Below, one piece after another: positions 13,528-21,847 of a stretch of DNA of 64,000 nucleotides. This stretch comes from Kolteria novifilia. GTDB lineage: Bacteria; Planctomycetota; Planctomycetia; Kolteriales; Kolteriaceae. The notes under the pieces are model-generated. The model had not been told where the DNA came from. It saw only the letters and a program-made list of their open reading frames with translations, and did no database searches. How positions within the stretch are numbered: the stretch's first letter is position 1; each line of letters starts with the position of its first letter. Made by a program: the position numbers and the translations under genes. The stretch spans positions 868,001 through 932,000 of the forward strand of contig CP036279.1 in the NCBI GenBank assembly GCA_007748055.1. The letters run 5' to 3'.

Positions 13528-14036
13528 GGCGAATGCTCTTCCTCAAGTACCGGCTAGCACTCTTCCGAGCGTCCCGGCGAAGTGGGGGGACACGCGGAAT
13601 CCGTCGGCTGGAGCATGGTCCAGCGTCCTCCGGTCCGTGGGGAGAGGGAAAGTGAGAGGGGGACGAGCCGCCACGTCATTTCTCCCTTCCCGGTGCGCTC
13701 CGTGGTCGGCGCAAGGCCGAACGTCACGGGACAGGAGGATGGAAATGAGCAGTGCTTCGGGAAAGAAGCCGACCAGCTTGTCTTCTCCTCATCGAGGAGT
13801 CACCCGGTCAGCACGGTCCCTCTCCATGAGAGGGTAGCTCGGTATGTCCTTAAGAGCCTATCACCCAGCGCGGGAACTGTCAAGGAGCGGGGGGGCTGGG
13901 TGGTCAGGTGGCGATGGTCAGAATCGGTCACACCCGCACGGACGATGAGAGACAACTCAATAGCTGCGGGTCGGTGTCATGTGTGGCACAATCGTCAAGT
14001 GCGACTGTTCCGTTGTGTCTTCAGCATCGCGTTCGC
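13528..14036. other. Gene-free stretch before the 233-bp array
   Basis: About 500 bases with no convincing coding frame. It must contain the promoter of the minus-strand DUF1549/1553 gene, but I see no clear -35/-10 pair. The right end runs directly into the first repeat unit. Confidence 0.4.
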
Positions 14037-15580
14037 GGCTTGGCAGGAGAGCATTCAGGCCAATAGGCCGGCCCCACTACTACCTTCTCGTCCCTCTGTG
14101 ATCCTCTGGGTCCTCTGTGGTGAAATCCAAGTGTGAACCACGGAGGCCGCGGAGAGGCACAGAGGAAGAGGGTGATGCGAGTGGGCTTGCCGGCGATCGA
14201 CGGAAGGGTCGTGCGATGAGTTCTCGTGTCAGGAATCTTGATTGACGACATGTCATCCCCTTGGGGCTCGGCTTGGCAGGAGAGCATTCAAACCAATAGG
14301 CCAGTCCCACTACTACCTTCTCGTCCCTCTGTGATCCTCTGGGTCCTCTGTGGTGAAATCCAAGTGCTAACCACGGAGGCCGCGGAGAGGCACAGAGGAA
14401 GAGGGTGTGGCGAGTGGGCTTGCCGGCGATCCGACGGAAGGATCGCGCGATGAGTTCTCGTGTCAAGAATCTCGATTGACGACACGTCATCTTTTAGGGC
14501 TCGGCTTGGCAGGAGAGCATTCAGGCCAATAGGCCGGTCCCACTACTACCTTCTCGTCCCTCTGTGATCCTCTGGGTCCTCTGTGGTGAAATCCAAGTGT
14601 GAACCCCGGAGGCCGCGGAGAGGCACAGAGGAAGAGGGTGTGGCGAGTGGGCTTGCCGGCGATCGACGGAAGGATCGTGCGATGAGTTCTCGTGTCAAGG
14701 AACTCGATTGACGACACGTCATCTTTTGGGGCTCGGCTTGGCAGGAGAGCATTCAGGCCAATAGGCCGGCCCCACTACTACCTTCTCGTCCCTCTGTGAT
14801 CCTCTGGGTCCTCTGTGGTGAAATCCAAGTGTGAACCACGGAGGCCGCGGAGAGGCACAGAGGAAGAGGGTGTCGCGAGTGGGCTTGCCGGCGATCCGAC
14901 GGAAGGATCGTGCGATGAGTTCTCGTGTCAAGAATCTCGATTGACGACATGTCATCCCCTTGGGGCTAGGCTTGGCAGGAGAGCATTCATGCCAATAGGC
15001 CGGCCCCACTACTACCTTCTCGTCCCTCTGTGATCCTCTGGGTCCTCTGTGGTGAAATCCAAGTGCTAACCACGGAGGCCGCGGAGAGGCACAGAGGAAG
15101 AGGGTGATGCGAGTGGGCTTGCCGGCGATCGACGGCAAGGGTCGTGCGATGAGTTCTCGTGTCAAGAATCTCGATTGACGACATGTCATCTTTTGGGGCT
15201 CGGCTTGGCAGGAGAGCATTCAGGCCAATAGGCCGGCCCCACTACTACCTTCTCGTCCCTCTGTGATCCTCTGGGTCCTCTGTGGTGAAATCCAAGTGTG
15301 AACCACGGAGGCCGCGGAGAGGCACAGAGGAAGAGGGTGTGGCGAGTGGGCTTGCCGGCGATCCGACGGAAGGGTCGTGCGATGAGTTCTCGTGTCAAGA
15401 ATCTCGATTGACGACACGTCATCTTTTGGGGCTCGGCTTGGCAGGAGAGCATTCAAACCAAAAGGCCGGTCCCACTACTACCTTCTCTTCCCTCTGTGAT
15501 CCTCTGGGTCCTCTGTGGTGAAATCCAAGTGCTAACCACGGAGGCCGCGGAGAGGCACAGAGGAAGAGGGTGATGCGAGT
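14037..15580. repeat. Tandem array: seven copies of a 232-234-bp unit
   Basis: Units begin with GGCTTGGCAGGAGAGCATTC at 14037, 14270, 14503, 14735, 14969, 15202 and 15435. The first six are full length and the seventh stops after about 146 bp at 15580. Copies differ by scattered substitutions and 1-base indels (for example CTTTTGGGG versus CCCCTTGGGG before the junction), so this is not a simple recent duplication. Each unit contains an imperfect inverted repeat with 29-nt arms (14093-14121 and 14137-14165 in unit 1; 22 of 29 positions pair). Apparent proteins of 60-170 residues read from the array are repeat artefacts. The array is non-coding as far as I can see. Confidence 0.95.
14093..14165. 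repeat. Inverted repeat inside each 233-bp unit (unit 1 shown)
   Basis: The left arm is CCTCTGTGATCC... ending CTGTGGT and the right arm is ACCACGG... ending GCACAGAGG, around a 15-base loop. Transcribed from either strand it would fold into a long imperfect hairpin. The left arm reappears alone at about 15731-15759, beyond the array. Confidence 0.7.
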
Positions 15581-15753
15581 AACGCCAGTGGTGGTTCCGG
15601 CGATGGAATCGACGTTCTAGAAGTGACGACTCATCTCTCCTCGAATTCCATCGAGAGCCTGGCTTCGCTCCACGGATCCGTACGTCATGAGGATCGCCAT
15701 CTGGGACGAAGGGCCCGACCTTTCTTTCTCCTCTGTGATCCTCTGCGTCCTCC

Positions 15754-15829
15754 GTGGTGAAGTTCTTCCAGTGGTGAAGTTCTTCCAGTGGTGAAGTTCT
15801 TCCAGTGGTGAAGTTCTTCCAGTGGTGAC
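15754..15829. repeat. 17-bp tandem repeat, four copies plus a partial
   Basis: GTGGTGAAGTTCTTCCA occurs four times head to tail (15754, 15771, 15788, 15805) and then a partial GTGGTGA at 15822. The first copy grows out of a CCTCCGTGGTGAAG sequence related to the arm of the 233-bp unit. It lies about 110 bases upstream of the glycerophosphodiesterase gene. Confidence 0.9.
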
Positions 15830-15938
15830 GATTTGTCGGGACATCGGAATGAGACACCGGCGAACCTGGCTCATACATCGGCACTGGGGGTGGAGGAGTG
15901 TCGCGGGGATCTCGTGGCGTCGAGAATAGGGGACAGGG

Positions 15939-17804
15939 ATGGGGGAACCGACAGCACCGACCGAGCCGAGGCGTGCCTGGCGTTCATTCGCGGCCTGTTG
16001 GCAGTCCTTGGTCATCACCGATCTGTTCTTTAAGGTGGTCGCCTTCGTGGTGTTGACGCCGCTCGTGGCGATTTCGCTCCGTACCTTGTTGGCTTTCGCG
16101 GGAACCTCGGTCCTTTGCGATGTCGACATCGCTCGCTTTCTGTTGGGACCGGTCGGTTGGCTCGTCTTCGTGCTCGTTGGGGCCCTTTGGCTCGGTATCG
16201 TCGCCTTGGAGCAGGCCTCCCTCTTGGGGATCCTGGTCGCGAGTCGACTTGGCAAGTTGGTCGGTCCGGTGCCCGCCCTCCGCTACGCCTTCTCCCATGG
16301 TTGGTCGGTGCTGAAGGTGACCGCACGCATCGTCGCGTTGGTCCTCGCGGCGATCGCTCCTTTCGTCATTGTCGCCGGGCTGGTCTATGTCAGCCTGTTG
16401 TCACGCTACGACATCAACTACTACCTGAAGGAACGGCCGCCGGTATTTCACGTGGCCGTCGGGATCGGCGCCTTGCTGAGCGTCGGGCTGATGGTGACCT
16501 TGCTCTGGCTGGTGACCCGCTGGTTCTACGCTCTGCCGCTGGTCCTCTTTGAGGGAAACTCGGGCATCACCGCCTTGAAATTGAGCGCCGAACGAACCCG
16601 AGGAGGCCGGGGGGCGATCGTTGGTTGGCTCGTCGGATGGTTGCTGGCAACATCGTTGGTGTCGTTGGTGCTGACGGCATTCGTCGGGCTCGTGGGCCGG
16701 GCGATAGTACCGGCGTCGACCGGATCCTTGCATCTGCTCGCGTTCGCGGTCGGCGCCGTCTTGCTCCTGGGAGGCTTGGCGAATCTCGTCGTCAACCTGC
16801 TCGGCACGATCAGTTTCGCGACATTGTTGAGTCATCTCTACCTGGAGCGAGGGCGAGCAACTGGCGCGGATCCCATCTCGATCGAGCTTGGCCACGAAGC
16901 ACCGCCGCGAGTGATCGGATGGATGACGCCCAAACGGCTGCTTGTCGCCGGCGTGATCGGGGGATTCCTGGCCGCTTTGATCGGGGCAAGCTCGTTGGGC
17001 AGCGTTCGCCTCGAGGACGATGTCCTGGTCATGGCTCACCGGGGGTCGTCAAAGGCGGCGCCGGAGAACACACTTGCCTCGTTTCGCCAAGCGATCGCCG
17101 ACGGCGCCGATTGGATCGAGCTCGACGTGCAAGAGACCGCCGACGGCGAGGTCGTGGTCTTTCACGACAGCGACCTCATGAAGCTCGCCGGCGAGAACCT
17201 CAAGATTTGGGACGCCACGACCGACCAGCTCGGCTCCATCGACATCGGCGGTTGGTTCGGCGACGAGTTCACCGACCAGCGTGTCCCGACGCTCGCCGAG
17301 GTGCTGCGGATCTGCAAGGGCAAGATCGGCGTGAACATCGAACTGAAATACTATGGCCACGACCAAGACCTCGAGCGGCGCGTTGCCCGCATCGTCGGCG
17401 ACGCCGGGATGAACGACGAAGTGATGGCGATGTCGCTCGAGGCGGCTGGCGTACGGACGATGAAGAAGATTCGCCCACAGTGGCGCGTGGGGCAACTCAT
17501 GTCGGTTTCGATCGGGAACGTGAAGAAGATCGAGGCCGATTTCCTCGCCGTCAACGCCGCCTTCGTCGACCGTTCCCTCGTGGAGCGGGTTCATAGAAAT
17601 GGCAAACAGATCTTCGTCTGGACCGTCAACGACGCGGCCACGATGTCGACCATGATTGGTCGGGGCGTCGATGGGCTCTTGACGGACAAGCCCGCGCTTG
17701 CTCGCCGCGTCCTCGAGCAGCGTGCGGAGATGAGCCCGGCGCAGCGACTTCTGCTGGAGCTCTCCCCGGCCCTCGGGGTGTCTCCCAAGATCGACGAGCA
17801 GTGA
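15939..17804 (+). CDS. Membrane-anchored glycerophosphodiester phosphodiesterase
   Basis: The 621-residue protein has an N-terminal ~350-residue membrane domain with several hydrophobic helices (DLFFKVVAFVVLTPLVAISL, IVALVLAAIAPFVIVAGLVY, LLSVGLMVTLLWLVT, ATSLVSLVLTAFVGLVG). A GDPD catalytic domain follows from about 362. It begins VLVMAHRGSSKAAPENTL, with the catalytic His367-Arg368, and contains WIELDVQETADGEVVVFHDSDL with the metal-binding Glu/Asp and second catalytic His. It ends IFVWTVNDAATM and GVDGLLTDKP. This is the GPDPase_memb plus GDPD architecture. It hydrolyses glycerophosphodiesters to glycerol-3-phosphate and an alcohol, probably at the cytoplasmic membrane. The next gene overlaps its stop. 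Confidence 0.93.
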   Translation: MGEPTAPTEPRRAWRSFAACWQSLVITDLFFKVVAFVVLTPLVAISLRTLLAFAGTSVLCDVDIARFLLGPVGWLVFVLVGALWLGIVALEQASLLGILVASRLGKLVGPVPALRYAFSHGWSVLKVTARIVALVLAAIAPFVIVAGLVYVSLLSRYDINYYLKERPPVFHVAVGIGALLSVGLMVTLLWLVTRWFYALPLVLFEGNSGITALKLSAERTRGGRGAIVGWLVGWLLATSLVSLVLTAFVGLVGRAIVPASTGSLHLLAFAVGAVLLLGGLANLVVNLLGTISFATLLSHLYLERGRATGADPISIELGHEAPPRVIGWMTPKRLLVAGVIGGFLAALIGASSLGSVRLEDDVLVMAHRGSSKAAPENTLASFRQAIADGADWIELDVQETADGEVVVFHDSDLMKLAGENLKIWDATTDQLGSIDIGGWFGDEFTDQRVPTLAEVLRICKGKIGVNIELKYYGHDQDLERRVARIVGDAGMNDEVMAMSLEAAGVRTMKKIRPQWRVGQLMSVSIGNVKKIEADFLAVNAAFVDRSLVERVHRNGKQIFVWTVNDAATMSTMIGRGVDGLLTDKPALARRVLEQRAEMSPAQRLLLELSPALGVSPKIDEQ

Positions 17805-18619
17805 CGACAGACCCACTTGGTGACGACATGACCCAGAAGCGACTCTTTCCTCTCCTCTTTCTGCTGCTCGGCTTCGTCGGCGGAGCGATCTGCCTGGTCA
17901 TGACCATTGGGGTCGGGGTCGGCACCGGGATCGTGGTGGGCGAAGTCGCCAGCGTGACCGGGACGATCGACGACCTCCTCGACGCCGCGGCCCAAGGGGT
18001 GGAGGGTGTTGGCAAGCGGCTCGGCTCCCTCAAGTCCCTGGCCGATGAGTTCGAGCAGCGGACTCTCGATCCCCATGCGCGGACCACGAAGTCGCCCGAT
18101 GTCGAGAACCGCCTGCTGCGCGAGATCGCCGACCGCGTCGCCGACCGGATTGCGTCACTCGAAGGGGCTCTCGGCGTCGCCCAGGCGGGCGCGGGTGTCA
18201 TCGAGAAGGCACTGCGAGGGGGACGCGTTCCCGCCGGCCTGATCTCCTCGGAGCAGGCGTCGCGATTGCTCGACGCGGTTCAGTCGGTCGAGGCGCAGGT
18301 CAAGCGTGCGATCAGCCAAGCGGACAAGATCCGAGCGCGGTTCGAGGGGGTTGCGGAAGGGGAGCTTCCCGCCGATCGCCTCAAGCAACTCGCGACGCTC
18401 GCGGGCCAACTTCGGGAAACCCTGGGAACGCTCACGAGCGCCGTCGATGGCCTTGGCGCCGAGATCACCACGGTCCGCGGGGAGGTCGGAAACCTCCGTG
18501 CCCGGATCGACTGGTGGCTGATGATCGCCGCCTTCGTGCTGGTGTCGTTTCTCGTGTGGATGGCCCTTGGGCAGGCCTCGCTGATGGTGGCCGGCTGGAG
18601 GGGCTGGTGGACATCCTAG
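17801..18619 (+). CDS. Membrane protein with terminal helices and coiled-coil middle, unknown function
   Basis: The protein has 272 residues if it starts at GTG 17801, which overlaps the upstream stop (GTGA). ATG 17828 is an alternative that would remove nine residues. A hydrophobic helix lies at ~14-45 (LFPLLFLLLGFVGGAICLVM and on) and another near the C-terminus (WLMIAAFVLVSFLVWMALG). Between them are ~180 mostly charged, heptad-like helical residues (FEQRTLD, LRETLGTLTSAVDGL). I do not recognise the family. The shape is that of a two-pass membrane protein with a coiled-coil loop. Overlap with the glycerophosphodiesterase gene suggests one transcript and possibly a shared envelope role. Confidence 0.75.
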   Translation: MTTDPLGDDMTQKRLFPLLFLLLGFVGGAICLVMTIGVGVGTGIVVGEVASVTGTIDDLLDAAAQGVEGVGKRLGSLKSLADEFEQRTLDPHARTTKSPDVENRLLREIADRVADRIASLEGALGVAQAGAGVIEKALRGGRVPAGLISSEQASRLLDAVQSVEAQVKRAISQADKIRARFEGVAEGELPADRLKQLATLAGQLRETLGTLTSAVDGLGAEITTVRGEVGNLRARIDWWLMIAAFVLVSFLVWMALGQASLMVAGWRGWWTS

Positions 18620-19305
18620 TCGTTGGGCCACAGCCAGACGACTCTGGGGTGCCATGCTCACGCTCGTCGTCGCCGAACGATCCCACGGCATAGACGTTGC
18701 CGACAAACTCAAGCGCGAAGGCGGGGCAGTCGCGCCGCTCGAGGTGCTCGATGCGGAACGCTGGGCGCCGGTTGGTGTCGTCCTGATGGGTGACTTCGTT
18801 CGTGGTTTCCCTGCGTCGGCGGCATGCTGGCCCAATCCCTCCGCCTCCGCGCCATCCCCATGCGCGTCGAACGCGTCCGGTGAGCCAGAGCCCCTCGACG
18901 ACGCGGTCATGGTGCTTGAAACGTGGCTCGTATCTGTTGTCGATGGGTGAATTGGGTGTGAAGCTTACGCTGGATCATCGTCAGGTTCCGCACTGACCAG
19001 GGGTGAGTGCGAGGAGTTCTTCTTCGTGCCCTCGTCAATTCCCGACGGAGGCATCACGCCCCCATCTCCGTCGCCGGGAGTCACCGTCCTTGGCCGCGGT
19101 TTCCGGAAAGCGCCAAGTCGGACGACGAGCCGAAGCCGAGTCCATCGACGTGTAGCGTTTGTCGCGAATGAGCGATGGCGACTCGAGTGCTACGACGGCA
19201 CGACACCGTCGCGGTGAGCAAGGATCTCAAGAGCTTGGGAAGGAGTCGGTAGTCAGCGATGCCGAAACGGCCGTCTCATTTTCCCTCGCGACGAGTGTGT
19301 CATGG
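18620..19305. other. Degraded intergenic region
   Basis: About 690 bases without an intact gene. The only recognisable trace is a minus-strand segment at about 18621-18800 resembling the N-terminus of a planctomycete surface protein (listed separately). The 18950-19300 part shows nothing I can assign. Confidence 0.4.
18621..18800 (-). pseudogene. Possible 5' remnant of a planctomycete cell-surface protein
   Basis: On the minus strand, 18758-18717 reads FRIEHLERRDCPAF, followed by ALEFVGNVYAVGSFGDD to about 18666. Large secreted planctomycete proteins typically begin with an Arg-rich stretch and a LExLExRxxPA-type motif, followed at once by a beta-strand repeat, exactly as here. The frame has no suitable start: the Arg-rich ATG-initiated stretch just upstream (MGMARRRRDW) is in another frame. 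It also runs straight into the 3' end of the membrane protein gene. A frameshifted and truncated remnant is the simplest reading. A chance match is possible. Confidence 0.3.
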
Positions 19306-19542
19306 TTAGGTCAGTCGAGCCTTGGTGCTACCGGCGACGACCTCCGGACTCGGCGCCGCCGCGACGACGTGGTGGCGTTCCTCCTCCTTGTGCCGCTGAA
19401 TGCTCTGGCGCGTTTTGTAATGGGACCAAGTGACCAGGCCGCCCATCAAGGCGACGAACGCGAGAAAACTCCAGAAGGTGAATGCCAACCACCAGTCATC
19501 GGCCTTTGGGTCGCGGTAGGGGGCAAGAGGGTGATGTTTCAT
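19306..19542 (-). CDS. Small single-pass membrane protein, unknown function
   Basis: The protein has 78 residues and is preceded by GGGGAG about 10 bases before the ATG. After a 16-residue polar N-terminus it has one hydrophobic helix, WWLAFTFWSFLAFVALMGGLV (~17-37). A basic/acidic mix and a variable Ala/Pro-rich tail follow. I do not recognise a family. Composition and ribosome site support a real gene. It stands alone between two degraded stretches. Confidence 0.6.
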   Translation of the reverse strand: MKHHPLAPYRDPKADDWWLAFTFWSFLAFVALMGGLVTWSHYKTRQSIQRHKEEERHHVVAAAPSPEVVAGSTKARLT

Positions 19543-20239
19543 GAGATGGACTCCCCGAGACTCGACGATATTCCGGTCCCCTTGATTTGTACCATGCGGC
19601 CAAGCCGGGGGGCAACGCTTCTCGGACGATCAGGCTTCGATCCCATCGTCATGACATCATGATGTCACCTTGCCAAGGCTTTCTCCGAACCGGAGAGCGA
19701 GACGCCCAATATCCGCCGATCCGGAGAGGCCGGAGAGGGGTTCAGCAGACAGGTGAATTGTATGGTATAGGTGAAGATTTGTGCCCGAATTAGCTCCATT
19801 CTGAACCAAAATGGCCCGATTTCGGACCGATTTCATCAAAAGTGGCCCCATTCCGAACCCAAATGCCCCCAATCACGACACGCCGAGGTTCGCGTCCGGT
19901 GGCGGGAGTGCGGTGGCCTCGCCGGGTCGGGAAGAACGCTCGCGCGGTGACAATGATGAGTCAAAACCGGCGGTCTCGGGGCCGGGGAGAGGCCGTGATC
20001 TTAAAGGGGAAGATCTAGGGTCAACGATACTGGATTTGCCGAAAGACCTATGGTACAAGCGTCAAGAGAAGGTGATCTTCGTCAGAACATTCGACCCTAC
20101 AACCGGCTCCGTTGCGCGATGCGGCCCATGTGATCGCGAACCGCTCGCCGATCTCGACGACGGCGAGGTTGGTCGAGAAGAGCGTTCCCTGTCGGCATGG
20201 ATCAGATCAACGGATTGCCAACCGTCTTGTGGGGTGTGG
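19543..20239. other. Degraded intergenic region with an insertion-sequence end
   Basis: About 700 bases, partly AT-richer than the flanks. It contains an IS21-like terminus at 19783-19880. Reading frames crossing 19811-20371 have no family similarity or ribosome site, so none is called. The 20000-20230 segment looks like decayed coding DNA, but I cannot assign it. Confidence 0.4.
19783..19880 (-). mobile_element. Solitary IS21-family-like terminus, no transposase
   Basis: Read on the minus strand from 19880, the sequence begins TGTCGTGATTGGGGGCA. It continues with spaced repeats of the type (G)GGGGCCA-TTT-GGTTCGGAATGG, ATCGGTCCGAAATCGGGCCA and GGTTCAGAATGG. IS21-family ends are known to start with TG and carry several such ~20-bp repeats. 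No istA or istB gene is adjacent, and no second end was found in the window, so this would be a relic. Confidence 0.45.
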
Positions 20240-20284
20240 AGCCCCTCTTCCATGGGGAATTGGAAGAGGGGCTTGGGCTTTCTT
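20240..20284. terminator. Strong hairpin next to the sulfatase stop
   Basis: AGCCCCTCTTCC (20240-20251) and GGAAGAGGGGCT (20262-20273) form a 12-bp perfect stem with a 10-base loop. On the plus strand it is followed by TGGGCTTTCTT. It lies just beyond the 3' end of the minus-strand sulfatase gene and could stop transcription from either side. The T-rich tail is better on the plus strand. Confidence 0.6.
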
Positions 20285-20290
20285 GACGGT

Positions 20291-21763
20291 CTACTTCTTC
20301 GTCGGGTTCTTCTTTTTCCTAGCCGGTTTCTTCATCGGCCAATTCGGGTCCGCTGTGCGGGCGCCGTGTAGGTATTCCGACATCTGTTCGACGATTTGCG
20401 GATATTCGTCCGCGACGTTCTTCTCCTCGCCGAGATCTTGGTCGAGATCGTAGATCTCGATCGGGCCGTCGATCGAACGTTTGACACCCTTCCACTTGCC
20501 GATGCGGGCGGCCTGGGAGAAGCCACGCTCGTGGAATTCCCAGTACATCGGCGGATGGGGAGGTTGCTTCTCGCCCAGTAGCTCCGGCAGGACGGAGATG
20601 CCGTCAATCCCCTCCGGAGCCGGGGTTCCCGCGATCGCCGCCAGGGTCGGAAGCACATCGCACATGTTCCAGGGATAGTCGCTCACCTTCCCCGCCGGCA
20701 CCTTGCCCGGCCAGCGTACAATCATCGGTACGCGAATCCCGCCCTCGTAGAGATCGCGCTTGATCCCCCGGAGTGGCCCATTGCTGTCAAAGAAGGTTGA
20801 CTTCGAGTTGCCTTCATTGTGCGGACCGTTGTCGCTGGTGAAGAAGACGATCGTCTTCGTTGACAGATCGAGGTCGTCGAGCTTCGCGAGGATCTTCCCG
20901 ACGTCGCTGTCGAGTCGGCTGATCATCGCCGCGCGACCCTTTTCGGGGTTCGGCCAATCCTTCGAGGCATAGTCGCCGTGGTCGGGGATCTCCATCCCGT
21001 CGCCGGTGGCGCGTCCTCCTTCGTTGTTGGCGTGCGGAATCGTGTAGGGCAGATAGAGGAAGAAGCGGCGATCCTTGTTCTCCTCAATGAAGCCGAGGGC
21101 TTCCTCGGTGAAGAGGTCGTGCGAGTAGTCGACTCGCTTCTCGGCGACGTTGAAGGAAGCGAGCTTGTTGCCAAGGGGCTGCTTGGCGCCATCACGGTGA
21201 AGGAACTCGGGGTAGAAGTTGTGCGCCTCGATCTGGCTCTGGTAGCCGAAGAACGTGTCGAAGCCCTGCCGCGTGGGGTAGCCGGTGCTGTCGACCTCGC
21301 CGAGTCCCCATTTGCCGATGATCGCGGTGGTGTAGCCGGCGTCCTTGAGGACTTCGGCGACGGTGACGTCCTCGGGTGCCAAGGGCATGTCAGGCTTGTG
21401 GTTGCCGCGGATGCGGGCGTGGCCGACATGGTAGCCGGTCATGAGGACACCACGTGAGGGGGCGCAGACGGTGCTGCCGGCGTAGAAGTCGGTGAACCGC
21501 AATCCCTGGGTCGCCATGCGGTCGATCGCCGGGGTATTGATCCGCTTCTGTCCGTAGCAGCCGAGATCGCCGTAACCCAAGTCGTCCGCGTTGATGAAGA
21601 TGATGTTGGGTGGTTCACCTGGCGCGGCCGCTTCAGCGGCGGGCGCCGACACCAGCGACAGGCCGACGGGTAGCCAGCCGAGGAGGGTGAGAACGGCTCG
21701 GTTCAGCCATCGACGAGAAGACTCGAGGCGACGCGTGGTCGCTCGAGGGAGAAGGGAACGCAT
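20291..21763 (-). CDS. Secreted sulfatase (Cys-type, arylsulfatase family)
   Basis: The 490-residue protein has a signal peptide (~22-47, with AAEAAA before the mature part). The sulfatase domain starts PNIIFINADDLGYGDLGCYG, with metal ligands Asp60-Asp61. The formylglycine motif is C100-A-P-S-R104, the CxPSR form matured by a formylglycine-generating enzyme. Other conserved blocks are ARIRGN, IGKWGLGEVDSTGYPTRQGF, FLYLPYTIPHANN, TIVFFTSDNGPHNEGN and a basic RIGKWKGVKRS. The C-terminal tail is Lys-rich. It removes sulfate esters from aromatic or carbohydrate substrates in the periplasm or outside; the substrate class is unresolved. No maturase gene is in the window. Confidence 0.95.
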   Translation of the reverse strand: MRSLLPRATTRRLESSRRWLNRAVLTLLGWLPVGLSLVSAPAAEAAAPGEPPNIIFINADDLGYGDLGCYGQKRINTPAIDRMATQGLRFTDFYAGSTVCAPSRGVLMTGYHVGHARIRGNHKPDMPLAPEDVTVAEVLKDAGYTTAIIGKWGLGEVDSTGYPTRQGFDTFFGYQSQIEAHNFYPEFLHRDGAKQPLGNKLASFNVAEKRVDYSHDLFTEEALGFIEENKDRRFFLYLPYTIPHANNEGGRATGDGMEIPDHGDYASKDWPNPEKGRAAMISRLDSDVGKILAKLDDLDLSTKTIVFFTSDNGPHNEGNSKSTFFDSNGPLRGIKRDLYEGGIRVPMIVRWPGKVPAGKVSDYPWNMCDVLPTLAAIAGTPAPEGIDGISVLPELLGEKQPPHPPMYWEFHERGFSQAARIGKWKGVKRSIDGPIEIYDLDQDLGEEKNVADEYPQIVEQMSEYLHGARTADPNWPMKKPARKKKNPTKK

Positions 21764-21847
21764 GTTGGGTCTCCGCTAGAGGGTCGCTCACTGGGTCCCT
21801 AGTATCGGAGTCCGCCGAGAGGGAGTCAACGCGTAGCGGCGGTCGAG

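Noticed and set aside
14037-15580. CRISPR array
   Set aside because: Whole 233-bp units repeat with no unique spacers of regular length, and no cas genes are present.
14021-15884. Many 60-170-residue frames with a repeated MSSIEILDTRTHR-type sequence
   Set aside because: They are readings of the 233-bp satellite. They appear in several frames, shift between units and have no ribosome sites.
19811-20371. 186-residue plus-strand frame
   Set aside because: It begins inside the IS-like terminus, runs over the hairpin at 20240 and into the sulfatase gene, and has no family match.
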